A stretch of 64,000 nucleotides of DNA from Wocania_A sp965224845 (GCA_965224845.1 CBDDAJ010000026.1:248001-312000); one strand, 5' to 3'; numbered from the stretch's first letter, positions 25,649 to 36,255 are shown. Translations and numbers: made by a program. The notes: a model not told the origin generated them from the letters alone.

Positions 25649-28181
25649 CTAAAAAGGATAATTTATGCCAATATTATATACAGCGTTACCAAAGTTGTAA
25701 TCATTAAACCACCTATTTTGGTCTCTGTAAAAAGGATCATAAGTTTTAAAGCCTATATCGAAGCGGAAAACAAAAAAGCTAAAATCGTATCGAAAACCAA
25801 AACCAGAACCTATAGCAATATCTTTTAAGGAGTTAAACTTGGTGAAAGTAGCATTGTCGTCTTCAACATCGTCAAAAACATTCCAAATGTTACCGGTGTC
25901 TATAAATACAGCACCATTTAAATTTTCAAAGATATTAAAGCGTTGCTCTACGCTAAAGGCGAGTTTTAAATTGGCTTCGTTAAATTCGTTAATTGTTTCA
26001 GAGCTTCCCGGACCTAAGCTATAAGCAGCCCAGGCGCGATTATCGTTTGCACCTCCGGCAAAGAAGCTTTTAGAAAACGGAATACTTGTTGAATTTCCGT
26101 AAGGAATAGCAATACCAAAAAAGCCACGCATTGCTAAAACATTCTTTCGTCCCAAATCCCAGTGTTTTACATAATCAAACTCGGTTTTTATATATTGAGA
26201 ATAAGCGACATTAAATAGCTCGTAGCGATCATCAGCATTTTTATTAAGCCCTAAAAGCTTTGAAGTGTTTGCAAGTAAATTGCCAGCTGCTTCTAGCTTA
26301 AACCGAAATATAGAAAAATCTTCGTCAAATAAATTTTGCCGTTTATCTTGGGTAAAACTGAAGCTTGATGAGAAAATTAAGTTGTTTTCAGTTAATCTGT
26401 TTTTACGCTCGTTAATTGCCGATACCGTTTTGTAGTCATCGTCTGTAGGGGTTAATGATGTACTATTGTTTAGAACATCACTTAGAAAAGCATCGGTTTG
26501 CTCTGGTGCAACTAAATCAATTCCATTATTATAATCTATAGTTTTAGAAATATCATTTAGTGTTTTATACGAGTTTTGGTAAACGTCAAAATAATTACCA
26601 ATATTTAAGTTTCTAACATACTGTACATTAAATAAATCAAGCCTGTTCGTTACTATGGCGTTTGGGTTCCATTTATAGTTAAATGTACCGGTAAAAGTTT
26701 GTTTGTCTAAACCTATATTGGTTTGACTTGTGGCTGATAAACTAATTCTGGTTGTAGGAGACATGTATTTTGGGATTAATCTTTCTGTATTAAAAGGAGA
26801 AAATAACCCTAGGAAATGTAAGTTTTAAATCTACTCCAAACTCATTAATATCAAAAAACTGATCACGGTTATTAGCTGCATCATCAGAAGCGCCAATGGA
26901 TCCGATGGCCGAAATTTCAAAAGTTTCTGCACCTCTAAAAATATTTCTTATTAGTAAAGATGGGTTTAATGAAAATCCAACATCTTGAATGTTACTTTTA
27001 GAGACTTCGGCACTAAAACCTAAGCCGAATTTTTTTAAAGGTGTTAGATATATATTGGCGATAAGTTCGTTATCTATTCCGGGTACTGTATCGTATTTAA
27101 TGTCTGGATATTTAAATGTGCGCAACTCACTTATGTGCCTGTAAGAGCGGGTTCTGTCAATATCCCTAAAAATTGAACCTGGGTTTATAAAAACAGCATC
27201 GGTTAATGCTTTAGGCTTATATCTTATTTTATTGTAACCATACAAATTATAGCCATTATATGTGATAGATTCTTTAGGGGATTTGTCATTATTTTCAAAG
27301 GTGTAATCGGTATATAGGTTTACCGCTTTTATTTTATATACTTTAAAAGGCCTTCGAATTGTTGAATCTTGATCTCTAATAGCTCTGTTTTTAATCATGA
27401 TATCCACATCAACAAGTTTTTTTTGATTGTCGTGAATAACACCAAACTCAATATAATCCTGAGAAAAATGAAATAAACCAGAGTTTCTGAATTTCTGAGC
27501 TAATCTTTTACGCTCATTAATCAAATCAAAATCAGTATACTGGTTTTCTTTGATAATAAAACTTTCTCTTTTTGAAGCCTCATAAAGAGAATCTAATAAT
27601 GAGGAATTTATGCTAGTATATATTGAATCTATAATATAGGGACTGCCTGTGTTAATCTTATATTCAATATTGGCACGCTTATTTTCACTCTTATTGATAC
27701 TGTATGATACTTCACGATCAAACCAACCGCTAGCTTTGTAATAATTTTCTAATCGAGTTTTGGTCTTTTTCGTTTTTTCTTCATCTACAATCACTGGAGC
27801 TTCCCCCGTCTTTTTTAGCCAATTGTTAAATCCAAGAGCAGAGGCCTTAAGTTTGTCTACTTGCTTTTGAGAATATGCTTTTTTTAGGCGGGTTCTTCTT
27901 TTAGGATTTTTATCCAGCCAAGCTTCAAAAATAGAATCCCTATTAGGGCGTGCTAAATTATATATATTAAGCCTTAAATTACCAATCAATGGCAATTTGC
28001 TGTTTGGCTTTTGATGTATTAGGTCTGTTATGGTTTCTGTATTATTCTTTTTATTGTTTACTAGTATCGTATTCTTTACAAGTAAGTGTTCATTTTCCGC
28101 AACTCTTTTTACAGTATCACAAGATGTTAAATATCCAGTAATACCTATTAGTAGTAGTATTTTTAAGTGTTGTTTTTGCAA
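25649..28181 (-). pseudogene. tamL: TamL, BamA/TamA-family outer-membrane lipoprotein, broken by one frameshift
   Basis: Bacteroidota homologue of TamA, expected to insert or move proteins and lipids at the outer membrane with TamB. The 5' part (28181 to 26790) begins with a lipobox-like GYLTSC and holds POTRA-like regions; the 3' part (25649-26764 and upstream) holds the 16-strand barrel with the family end stretch FGFRYDFSFFVFRFDIGFK. The first frame stops at 26790, but the next frame continues without loss (PFNTERLIPKYMSPTTR). Removing one base between about 26793 and 26809, such as in a homopolymer, restores about 840 codons. Nothing else is missing, so a sequence error is more likely than a dead gene. 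Confidence 0.85.
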
Positions 28182-28378
28182 ATGAAATGATATTTAATTC
28201 AAGTTACGAGTTTACAGGTTGGCTTTAATTAAAATAAATACTAATGAATACTTGTTATGGACTCAAAAATACATTATTTCCTCAGAAAAACACCTAAATA
28301 ATTTAAGTGTAATTTAACCTTATAAATATTTTTTTCATTTCTTTATAAAATTAAAATGAATAATATTAAAAAGATTTA

Positions 28379-29099
28379 ATGCTCTCTAAAAGCCAGATAA
28401 AATTAATAACGCGTTTAAAGCAAAAAAAATATAGATTGCAACATGGTTTTTTTGTTGTTGAAGGGGTAAAAACAATAAAAGAACTATTACAATCTAAATT
28501 AATACTTCAAGCATTATATACGACTGAACCTTTCAATATTGATGCCAAAGATGAAATTTTAATTTCTCAAGCCGATTTAAAACGCATTAGTTTTTTAACT
28601 ACTCCAAATAAAGCGCTGGCAGTTTTTTAAAATACCAACGCCAAAACCTGTAAATACTAATGGGTTAATTGTAGCACTTGATGCAGTTAGAGACCCGGGA
28701 AACTTAGGCACTATTATTAGACTTTGTGATTGGTTCGGGATTAAAGATTTGATTTGTAGTAAAGAAACGGTTGACTGTTTTAATCCAAAAGTTATTCAAG
28801 CTACTATGGGTTCTATAACTAGAGTTAATATTAATTATGTTGATTTAGTTGCATTTTTGAAAAAGGTAGAAGTTCCTGTATTTGGAGCTTTTATGGAAGG
28901 TGAAACTGTTTATACAAAGCCATTGCCAAAATCTGGAATTTTAGTTATGGGTAATGAAGCCAATGGTATTTCAAAATCTGTTGAGGAAACCATAACTGAA
29001 AAAATCTCAATACCAAGATTTGGCGATTTACAAGTTACAGAAAGTTTAAATGTAGCAACAGCAACAGCGATATTATTAAGTGAATTTAGACGAAGTTGA
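28379..29099 (+). pseudogene. TrmH/SpoU-family RNA methyltransferase, broken by one frameshift
   Basis: SPOUT-class 2'-O-ribose methyltransferase acting on rRNA or tRNA. The N-terminal substrate-binding part (HGFFVVEGVKTIKELL) ends at a false stop at 28628-28630. The catalytic knot follows in another frame, with LDAVRDPGNLGTIIR, VMGNEANGIS and the final IPRFGDLQVTESLNVATATA. The break is in a run of six T at 28623-28628; five T would restore one frame of about 239 codons. All three SPOUT motifs survive, so this is probably a sequencing indel. Divergent from tamL. Confidence 0.85.
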
Positions 29100-29149
29100 T
29101 TGTTAGGTTATAAAGCCATTTAATTGTTTTTTAACTTTACAACTAACAC

Positions 29150-29881
29150 TTATTGAAACGTAAAATTAATAAATACACCTCGTGTTTTCATACTTGCTAT
29201 ATTGCTTGTCCATGGGCTATTGGGGTCTACATCTCTTATTAGCTCATCATTAATAGCAAAAAGCCCGCGTATAGAAGGCGTAAATTTAAAATTGTATAAA
29301 TACAAATCTATACCAAAACCAATTTCGTAAAACAGCATATTTTTCTTGGTTCTAAACTGCCCATTGCTGTTATCGTTTGGGTTGGTTTCGTTACTAGAAA
29401 GGTTTAATGCTGTTGAAACGCCACCAACAATAAAAGGTTTAAAATTATTAATTCGTTTAGTAGAAAGCTTTACTAATAAAGGTACATGAATGTAAGTAGA
29501 TTTTACTTCTCTTTTTAAATCGGAGTTATTTAAATCAGGAAAGCCTTCAAAATATGTTTGGCCATAATACAACTCCCGGGTTGTAATTAATAAACCAGGT
29601 TCTAAGCGTAAATCAATAAACTTATTTATACGTAAATTACCAATTAATCCAACACTAAAACCAGGGCTTCTTTTTACATAAATATCGCGTAAATCTTCAT
29701 TGTAATCAAAATTAAAATCGTAATTATTTATGCCTAAAAAATAGCCCCAACGCAATAAATTATTATCTGTAGTGCCTCTGCCTTGATTTGCATCATAAGT
29801 CACTTTTTCTTTTTTAAATAATTGTGCATTAGAAGTTTGAACTACTAAAAGAAATGCGAATAACAGAAAAAGGTGCCTCAT
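29150..29881 (-). CDS. porT: T9SS outer-membrane protein PorT/SprT
   Basis: A 243-residue beta-barrel-like protein with a signal peptide (MRHLFLLFAFLLVVQTSNAQ) and outer-membrane strand patterns (SVGLIGNLRINKFIDLRLEPGLL, YIHVPLLVKLSTK, FKPFIVGGVSTALN). It resembles PorT (SprT), a component needed for type IX secretion. It is placed directly downstream of ubiE on the same strand, an arrangement I know from Flavobacteriaceae. The two T9SS CTD proteins in this window would be clients of the pathway. Confidence 0.85.
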   Translation of the reverse strand: MRHLFLLFAFLLVVQTSNAQLFKKEKVTYDANQGRGTTDNNLLRWGYFLGINNYDFNFDYNEDLRDIYVKRSPGFSVGLIGNLRINKFIDLRLEPGLLITTRELYYGQTYFEGFPDLNNSDLKREVKSTYIHVPLLVKLSTKRINNFKPFIVGGVSTALNLSSNETNPNDNSNGQFRTKKNMLFYEIGFGIDLYLYNFKFTPSIRGLFAINDELIRDVDPNSPWTSNIASMKTRGVFINFTFQ

Positions 29882-29883
29882 TT

Positions 29884-30612
29884 TTATTGTTTTGATGCTG
29901 TATAGATTGTCGCTACTCCAAAGGTTTGCGGAAAATCTTCAACATTAATAAACCCAATTTTGCGTAAAATATTGTTTAATGCTTCGCCATAAGGAAAAGT
30001 TGATGCCGATTCGCATAGGTATTTATAGGCACTTCTATCTTTAGAAAACATTCTGCCAATAGCAGGTAAAATGTTTTTTGTGTAAAAATTATAGCCTTGT
30101 TTATATGGTGTTTTATTTGGCATTGAGGTTTCTAAAATGACAAAAATACCGTTAGGTTTTAAAACCCTTAGAATTTCTTTTAATCCATTTTCTAAAGTTT
30201 CAAAATTACGTACCCCAAAAGCTACGGTAATAGCATCAAAAGTATTATCGCCAAAGGGCATGTTTTCAGAATCCCCTAAAACCATCTCAATGTTATGCTC
30301 TAAACCTTTCTTTTTAATTTTTTCTTTACCAATGTCCAGCATACCACTGCTAATATCTAAGCCAACAATTTTTGTAGCATTGGTTTCTGCAAGGTTGATA
30401 GCTAAATCTCCGGTTCCAGTGGCGATATCTAAAATAGTTTTTGGTTGCTTTTCTTTAACCAATTTCACTACTTTTTTTCGCCACTTTACATCAATTCCAA
30501 AAGAAATCACCCGATTTAATCCATCGTAATCACCAGAAATGGTATCAAACATTTTGGTAACCTGTTCTTTTTTTCCTAATGTACTATCCTTATATGGCTT
30601 TATTTTTGACAA
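29884..30612 (-). CDS. ubiE: Demethylmenaquinone / 2-polyprenyl methyltransferase UbiE (MenG)
   Basis: SAM-dependent C-methyltransferase for the last step of menaquinone synthesis; in this phylum the quinone is menaquinone. The SAM motif ILDIATGTGDLAIN is near residue 83, with the UbiE signature GVRNFETLENGLKEILRVLKP further on and KMFDTISGDYDGLNRVISFG at the N terminus. Length is 242 residues. It is two bases upstream of porT and divergent from trkA. Confidence 0.95.
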   Translation of the reverse strand: MSKIKPYKDSTLGKKEQVTKMFDTISGDYDGLNRVISFGIDVKWRKKVVKLVKEKQPKTILDIATGTGDLAINLAETNATKIVGLDISSGMLDIGKEKIKKKGLEHNIEMVLGDSENMPFGDNTFDAITVAFGVRNFETLENGLKEILRVLKPNGIFVILETSMPNKTPYKQGYNFYTKNILPAIGRMFSKDRSAYKYLCESASTFPYGEALNNILRKIGFINVEDFPQTFGVATIYTASKQ

Positions 30613-30716
30613 ATCTGTAAAATTTTGAGCAAAGATAAACTTTTATAGAAGCATTATGCAATAGGTATGTAAATATTATATTGACTATTAGTGAGGTAGC
30701 AATATTTATTTTATGC

Positions 30717-30724
30717 TATATTTG
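30717..30724 (+). promoter_or_regulatory. Likely -7 element of trkA-trkH
   Basis: TATATTTG matches TAnnTTTG, 25 bases before the trkA ATG. A -33 TTG at the usual distance is not evident. Confidence 0.4.
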
Positions 30725-30749
30725 TTGTACTTTTTATGATATATAAATA

Positions 30750-32101
30750 ATGAAAATAATTATTGCTGGAGCTGGTGAAGTTGGATTTCATTTAGCAAAA
30801 TTATTGTCTTACGAATCTCAAGAGATTACTTTAATAGACACAAATAAAGAAAGTCTTGCCTACGCCGACACACATTTGGATATAAAAGTTATTAAGGGTG
30901 ATGCTACATCAATTTCTATTTTAAAGGAAGCACGTGTTAATACCAGCGATCTGTTAATTGGTGTAACGGCTTCCGAAACAACTAATATTACGGTTTGTGT
31001 TTTGGCAAAGCAGTTAGGCTCTAAACGCACCATTGCAAGAATATCTAATACCGAATTTATAAACCATAAAGATGAGGTTGGGTTTACTAAATTTGGAATT
31101 GACGAACTTATTTCGCCAGAAGCTTTAGCAGCTTCTGAGATTGAATTATCTCTAAAGCCATCTTCATTTAACGATAATTATGAGTTTGAAGAAGGGGCAC
31201 TTACTATGGCAGGTTTAACTTTATCTAAAGAAGCCTCTTTTGTAGGGAAAAAGGTAAAGCAAGCAGCCAAGATTTTTCCGGAAATTCACTTTGTTCCTAT
31301 TGCTATTCAACGGGCAGGAACACAATTTACTATTATTCCAAGAGGTGATACTTTGTTTAAAGAAGGTGATAATGTTGTGTTTATTACATCTGAAGGTGGC
31401 GCTGATGAGCTTTGTAAGCTTACAGGCAAGGAAAATACAGAAATAAAGAATGTTATGATTCTTGGCGGCACTCAAATAGGCTTTAAATCAGCAAGAGAAT
31501 TTGAGTAAAAAAGGCTTTAAAGTAAAACTTTTAGAAAAAAGTAAAGAACGTGCTTTTGATATTGCTGATGCCTTACCAAATGTTCTGGTAATAAATAGTG
31601 ATGAGTAGAAATGTTGATATTTTAAATGAAGAAAGTATAAGCGATATGGATGCTTTTATTGCTGTAGGCGATAATTCTGAGACCAATATTATGTCCTGTT
31701 TAGTGGCCAAATCTAAGGGTGTTAAAAAATCTATTGCCTTAGTTGAAAACATGGATTATTTCGAATTATCCCAATCCATAGGTATCGACACGCTAATAAA
31801 TAAAAAGTTACTTGCTGCAAATAATATTTTTAGATACATACGCAAAGGGGAAGTTGTAGCTATGACCAAATTGAATAACATGAATGCAGAGTTGTTAGAA
31901 TTTGAAGTTAAAGCCACATCAGTAATATGTAATAAAGTTATAAAAGATATTGATTTTCCCAGATCTGCAATTATTGGTGGTGTCATTAGAAATGGAGTAG
32001 GTTTAATAGCTTTAGGGGATTTTAAAATCCAAGAAGGAGACCGTTTAGTGGTTTGTAGTTTACTAAAGTCTATTAAAGGTGTAGAAAAATTATTTCTTTA
32101 A
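30750..32101 (+). pseudogene. trkA: Trk potassium uptake regulator TrkA, broken by two frameshifts
   Basis: Cytoplasmic NAD-binding regulator of the TrkH K+ channel, with two RCK_N and RCK_C repeats. The first half starts with the Rossmann motif IIIAGAGEVGFHLAKLL and ends at a false stop at 31506. In the next frame 31503-31605 reads LSKKGFKVKLLEKSKERAFDIADALPN and then hits another stop at 31606. The rest (to 32101) is in the third frame. One extra T at 31500-31502 and one extra A near 31604 explain both breaks. All domains are conserved. trkH follows after 12 bases. Confidence 0.88.
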
Positions 32102-32113
32102 TACTGCGATTTA

Positions 32114-33607
32114 ATGAAGCTCAATTATAAAATAATTTTTCACTTTTTTGGACTACTCTTATTATTTAATGGGGGTTTTGTATTACTATCTGCACTTATT
32201 AGTTTAATATATAAGGATGGGGTTACACTCCAATTATTCTTAGCTGGTATCGTAACATTAATAATAGGTGTTTTGATAATGCTATTAACAAGGCGTCATC
32301 AAAAAGAAATGAATAAACGAGAAGGTTACATTGTGGTAACTTTTGGCTGGATTATAATGGCATTGGCCGGTACTTTGCCTTATGTTTTTACGGGAAGCAT
32401 TCCTAGTTTTACTAATGCTTTTTTTGAAACGATGTCTGGCTTTACAACAACAGGAGCAAGTATCTTAAACGATATTGAGGCTGTGCCCAAAGGGGTGTTG
32501 TTTTGGCGTAGTTTAACACATTGGATTGGAGGTATGGGCATTATTGTGCTTGCTATTGCCATTTTGCCGTTACTAGGAATAGGAGGAATGCAATTATTTG
32601 CTGCCGAAGCCCCAGGCCCAAGTGCAGATAAATTACATCCAAGAATAACCGACACAGCAAAACGTTTGTGGTTAATTTATTTTGGATATACTGCTGCAGA
32701 AACAATTTTATTGCAAGTTGCAGGGATGTCTTTTTTTGATGCGATTAATCATGCATTGTGTACTTTGTCAACAGGTGGATTTTCAACAAAAAATGCAAGT
32801 GTAGCTTATTGGAATAATGAACCTGTTATTCAGTATATCATCATAATATTTATGTTTTTGGCTGGTACTAATTTTGTATTGAGCTATTTTGCATTTAAAG
32901 GAAAAGTTCAGAAAATAATACACGACGAAGAGTTCAAACTTTATTTCAAATTCATTGTAGTTTTTACTGTTATAGCTGCATGTGTTATTTATTTTAGAGC
33001 AGATATTACAGCTTCAACGATAAACCATCCTATGGTTTGGGGGGAGGCCGAAAGTGCATTTAGACATGGATTGTTTCAAGTGTTATCAGTAATTACTACT
33101 ACTGGTTTTGTAACAGCAGATTTTACTATGTGGACGCCGTTTTTAGTGGTGTTGTTTTTCGGACTTATGTTTTTAGGCGGGTCGGCTGGCAGCACATCCG
33201 GAGGTGTAAAAGTAGTAAGGCACTTAATATTAATTAAAAACGGCTTTTTAGAGTTTAAACGTACATTACACCCTAATGCTATAGTTCCTGTGCGTTATAA
33301 TAAAAGGTCTATATCGGGAGATATAGTGTTTAATGTGTTAGCATTTTTTATCTTATATATGCTTTCCTTTATTATTGGAGCTTTGGGATTTTCTATGATG
33401 GAAATCGATTTTCAGTCTGCCATAGGCTTAGCGGCATCGAGTTTAGGGAATGTTGGACCCGCTTTAGGAGACTTTGGACCTGTAAACAACTATGCAAACC
33501 TTCCGGATATTGGTAAATGGTGGTGTAGTTTTTTAATGCTTATTGGGCGATTAGAGCTCTTTACAGTACTTATTTTATTTACCCCTTTCTTTTGGCGTAA
33601 TAGGTAG
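32114..33607 (+). CDS. trkH: Trk-type potassium channel subunit TrkH
   Basis: Membrane-embedded K+ transport protein of 497 residues with four repeated membrane-pore-membrane units. Selectivity-filter-like segments with glycine are visible at SGFTTTGAS, LSTGGFSTKNAS, TTTGFVTAD and SSLGNVGPALG. The stretch RSLTHWIGGMGIIVLA is a family signature. It forms an operon with trkA, with which it works; if trkA is truly broken, control of the channel would be affected. Confidence 0.96.
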   Translation: MKLNYKIIFHFFGLLLLFNGGFVLLSALISLIYKDGVTLQLFLAGIVTLIIGVLIMLLTRRHQKEMNKREGYIVVTFGWIIMALAGTLPYVFTGSIPSFTNAFFETMSGFTTTGASILNDIEAVPKGVLFWRSLTHWIGGMGIIVLAIAILPLLGIGGMQLFAAEAPGPSADKLHPRITDTAKRLWLIYFGYTAAETILLQVAGMSFFDAINHALCTLSTGGFSTKNASVAYWNNEPVIQYIIIIFMFLAGTNFVLSYFAFKGKVQKIIHDEEFKLYFKFIVVFTVIAACVIYFRADITASTINHPMVWGEAESAFRHGLFQVLSVITTTGFVTADFTMWTPFLVVLFFGLMFLGGSAGSTSGGVKVVRHLILIKNGFLEFKRTLHPNAIVPVRYNKRSISGDIVFNVLAFFILYMLSFIIGALGFSMMEIDFQSAIGLAASSLGNVGPALGDFGPVNNYANLPDIGKWWCSFLMLIGRLELFTVLILFTPFFWRNR

Positions 33608-33816
33608 AAATAATATTACCTTTTTTGCAATTAATTTTTATTTAATTCGTTTTAATAATATAGTACGATGTAACATATACTATTATATATACCTAAATCT
33701 AACCGCAAATTTAATTACTGAAGCTAGTTTTTATGAAATGAGACATGCTTTGGTATAAATATTGATGAATATTGTAATCATCTTAAGAATAGCTTAACTT
33801 ATAAAAAAATAAAGAA

Positions 33817-33984
33817 TTGAAGAAGGTAGTAATTATAACAATGGTTATGGTGACATTGATTGTTAATATGGATTTAATAGTGGCAATCGATGATTATTTT
33901 AAAGCGATATTGCTTTTTGTTTTAGCAGGAATTTTGTCTGTTTATGAGTATAGAAGAGAAAAAAGACTAGCAAGAAAGTACTAG
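33817..33984 (+). CDS. Small hydrophobic protein
   Basis: A 55-codon frame from TTG 33817, or 47 codons from ATG 33841, ending with a basic tail (EYRREKRLARKY). Two hydrophobic stretches (VVIITMVMVTLIV and AILLFVLAGILSV) could cross the membrane. It is the only candidate in the 539-bp gap after trkH; the remaining gap shows nothing else convincing. No family recognised. Confidence 0.4.
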   Translation: MKKVVIITMVMVTLIVNMDLIVAIDDYFKAILLFVLAGILSVYEYRREKRLARKY

Positions 33985-34146
33985 GTTTTTATAATTTTTT
34001 TTGTGTGCCATATTTAATATTTGCTAGTATTTATAAATACTAGAACTATTTTTGTGTTTGATTTTTGGTCTTTTACAAAACGATACAATGTAACATTTTA
34101 ATTGGTTATGCGTCTAGTATATGTAAACCAATTAAAAAATAACAAC

Positions 34147-34398
34147 ATGGAATTAGTATTAAAAGTAGAAGATTTAGAACCAGAACCTAGGGGAGTTGAA
34201 AAATTAATCAAACCTAAAGGCTTATTAAATTCTAAATACAAAAGTCTTGTGAAAAAGAATTTAAAGCACACTACTTCACGATCTCTATTTGGCAGGAGAC
34301 AGTATTTAAAAAGATGCCAATATCAATTTACTTCTAGCATTGGAACTGTTTTAAAAATATCAGCTTTTGCCCTGATATTTATAGTAATATATTCTTAA
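34147..34398 (+). CDS. Small tail-anchored basic protein
   Basis: An 83-residue protein from ATG 34147 (an in-frame ATG at 34108 and GTG at 34102 look too far upstream). The N-terminal 60 residues are rich in K and R; the last 19 are hydrophobic (IGTVLKISAFALIFIVIYS), a C-terminal membrane anchor. The layout equals that of the two small proteins at 35667 and 35938. No family recognised. Confidence 0.55.
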   Translation: MELVLKVEDLEPEPRGVEKLIKPKGLLNSKYKSLVKKNLKHTTSRSLFGRRQYLKRCQYQFTSSIGTVLKISAFALIFIVIYS

Positions 34399-34416
34399 TT
34401 TTTCTCAGTATAAAAG

Positions 34417-34455
34417 GCCAGATTTGGTGTTTTAATAATCTGGCTTTAATATTTT
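34417..34455 (+). terminator. Terminator after the 83-residue protein
   Basis: Perfect 8-bp stem GCCAGATT (34417-34424) and AATCTGGC (34437-34444) with a 12-base loop, followed by a T-rich tract. Confidence 0.75.
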
Positions 34456-34544
34456 TTAATTTGATAAACCCACTTCTCAAATTAATTACTTGGTTGTTTA
34501 AGTTTAAAAATTAAAGTTATTGATTATAACGTTTAAGTTTTAGC

Positions 34545-35202
34545 TTAAATAATTCCATTTTTTTTAGCACTTTTTACCAAATTAAAATTATCATCATTTT
34601 TGTCTCCTAGTAATGTCTTTAGCTTTGTTTTTCTTACTTCGATGGCTCGAGTTGATAGGGGAATATATTTTGCTAGATCTTTGGTTTTTTCACCCATAGA
34701 TAAATGATATAGAATTTGTCTGTCAAAATTATCTATTGTTATACCGTTTATAACAGTTTCGTTTTGATAACCTTTTATAGTTTTGCTGTAATATTTTTGC
34801 CCGTTTAAAACTTTATTTATTGCAATTTTTAAATCTGTAGAATCAATATCCGATTTAATCATAAACCCTTCCGGGTTAATCTCCTTTATAATATTTACAA
34901 TCCTTATCTGGTCAGTTATAGAGGTTAAAACAAGTATTTTAGTTTCGGGATGCTCCTTTCTGATTAAAAGACCAATATCTTCACCAGAAACAAAGCGCTC
35001 ATTTTTCGATATTGGAAGCTGGAGGTCTAAAAGGACTATTTGAGTTTTTTATGCGCTGTATTTTTTCTATCGCTTCATCACAGTTTTTTGCAAACAAAAT
35101 ATTAAAGCTAACATTAGGGATGTCATTCAAAATGTTTTCATATGCACGAGCAATAATATTATGATCTTCAACAATTAAGAGTTTAATGCCATTTTGGTTC
35201 AT
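34545..35202 (-). pseudogene. LuxR-type response regulator, broken by frameshift
   Basis: Orphan response regulator of the NarL/FixJ type. The receiver begins at ATG 35202 with IKLLIVEDHNI (acidic pair E12, D13) and runs to an off-frame stop near 34999. In another frame the receiver continues with LDLQLPISKNERFVSGEDIG, whose D is the phospho-acceptor, then LVLTSITDQI, and ends with a LuxR-like HTH (DRQILYHLSMGEKTKDLAKYI, STRAIEVRKTKLKTLL). The break lies near a run of four A at 35029-35032 (+ strand). One base less joins the parts, but the usual DLxLLD spacing is short, so a small deletion is also possible. No kinase is nearby. Confidence 0.72.
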
Positions 35203-35666
35203 GAACAATTAGTTTTTTGCTACAAGGGTCATCATTTTTAATGGTTGGGGGGTGCAAAAGTATAGATTGTTTTTTCGTATACTGTTAATGTAAGAAAAAT
35301 ATGTGGTAAAACCACAATGCAAAAATCAATAAATTGTATTCATTTGTATATTGTTTTTTGATGGCATTAAGGGCTTAGATTAATTACCACTCATTAAACA
35401 AAACATTTCGATTTAAACCATCAATTTTTGAATTGATGGTTTTTTTGTTTAGAGTTTGTATAAAATGGATACAGATAGCCCTTAAAATGTAACATTTTTA
35501 TGGGATTCACTACATATATATAAAGCAGCTTTTTACGATTGTTAACTGATGATCTTTTGAACTAATCTCAAGAATAGGCTTTTATATTACCAATTGAATC
35601 TATCAAGCGGTGGCTTATAGAGTATTAATTTATTTATCAATAATGTCTTTTTAAATATTAGAAATC
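35203..35666. other. Intergenic region with an orphan perfect hairpin
   Basis: 464 bp without a gene. It contains a perfect 12-bp inverted repeat, AAACCATCAATT (35415-35426) and AATTGATGGTTT (35431-35442), with a 4-base loop and four T afterwards: a strong terminator shape on the + strand, although no + strand gene precedes it. The promoters of the regulator at 35202 and of the gene at 35667 must be here; neither is clear. Confidence 0.55.
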
Positions 35667-35927
35667 ATGGGTGGAGAAGGGGCGATGATGGCAGCAAATA
35701 ATTCTTTAAAGAATAATAGAAATCTTATCTCAAAAAGAAGAGAAAAAAGTGGATTGTCTGGTCGTTACTCTAATGCTAAATTAGCTGATTTCCCTAAGGC
35801 TACCCCTGAACAATTAAGCGAAATTAGGAAAAGAATTCTTAAGCAGAATAGAACTCAAAGGATAAAGCTATTCATAGTATTTGGAGTATTTATAGCTGTA
35901 ATAATTTTATTTGTGTTGTATAACTAA
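35667..35927 (+). CDS. Small tail-anchored protein, paralogue A
   Basis: An 86-residue protein with a basic N-terminal region (NLISKRREKSGLSGRY), a conserved-looking motif KATPEQLSEIRKRILKQNRTQR and a C-terminal membrane segment (IKLFIVFGVFIAVIILFVLY). It shares this order and the TPEQL-IR motif with the next gene, ten bases downstream. Such proteins are common in Flavobacteriaceae and are sometimes labelled riboflavin synthase subunit beta; nothing in the sequence supports that label. Confidence 0.65.
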   Translation: MGGEGAMMAANNSLKNNRNLISKRREKSGLSGRYSNAKLADFPKATPEQLSEIRKRILKQNRTQRIKLFIVFGVFIAVIILFVLYN

Positions 35928-35937
35928 TTCTATTTTT

Positions 35938-36204
35938 ATGCCATTTGGTGAATCTTTTTTGAGGACGATTAAGAACAATAAATCAATAATGCTTGATAAA
36001 AGTAGAAGATTTAGAAAAACACCCGGTAGTTTTGATTGGTCTGAAAGTCAGCAGTTTAAATTTAAAAAGACGACTCCCGAACAGCTTGAAAAAATTAGAG
36101 CAAGCTTAAAGCAAGAGCATAGAAAAATTAGAAACCGGCAAGTATTTGTGTTTTGTTTAGTAATGCTAACTGTGATCTCAATTTTGATTTACCTAATACA
36201 TTAA
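35938..36204 (+). CDS. Small tail-anchored protein, paralogue B
   Basis: An 88-residue protein from ATG 35938; an in-frame start at 35911 lies inside the previous gene. It has a basic N-terminal half, the motif KTTPEQLEKIRASLKQEHRKIR and a C-terminal membrane segment (QVFVFCLVMLTVISILIYLI). The motif and layout make it a tandem paralogue of the gene at 35667. Function unknown. Confidence 0.62.
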   Translation: MPFGESFLRTIKNNKSIMLDKSRRFRKTPGSFDWSESQQFKFKKTTPEQLEKIRASLKQEHRKIRNRQVFVFCLVMLTVISILIYLIH

Positions 36205-36236
36205 AAAAGCCACTAATTTATACTAGTGGCTTTTAA
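36203..36236. terminator. Bidirectional terminator between paralogue B and the aminotransferase
   Basis: Perfect 11-bp stem AAAAGCCACTA (36205-36215) and TAGTGGCTTTT (36224-36234) with an 8-base loop, between converging genes. Confidence 0.85.
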
Positions 36237-36255
36237 TATCATATATAGAGCAAGC

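Noticed and set aside
28600..31610. Programmed ribosomal frameshifting in the TrmH-type gene and trkA
   Set aside because: The breaks lie at unrelated sites in unrelated genes, lack a common slippery motif or stimulator, and cluster with other indels.
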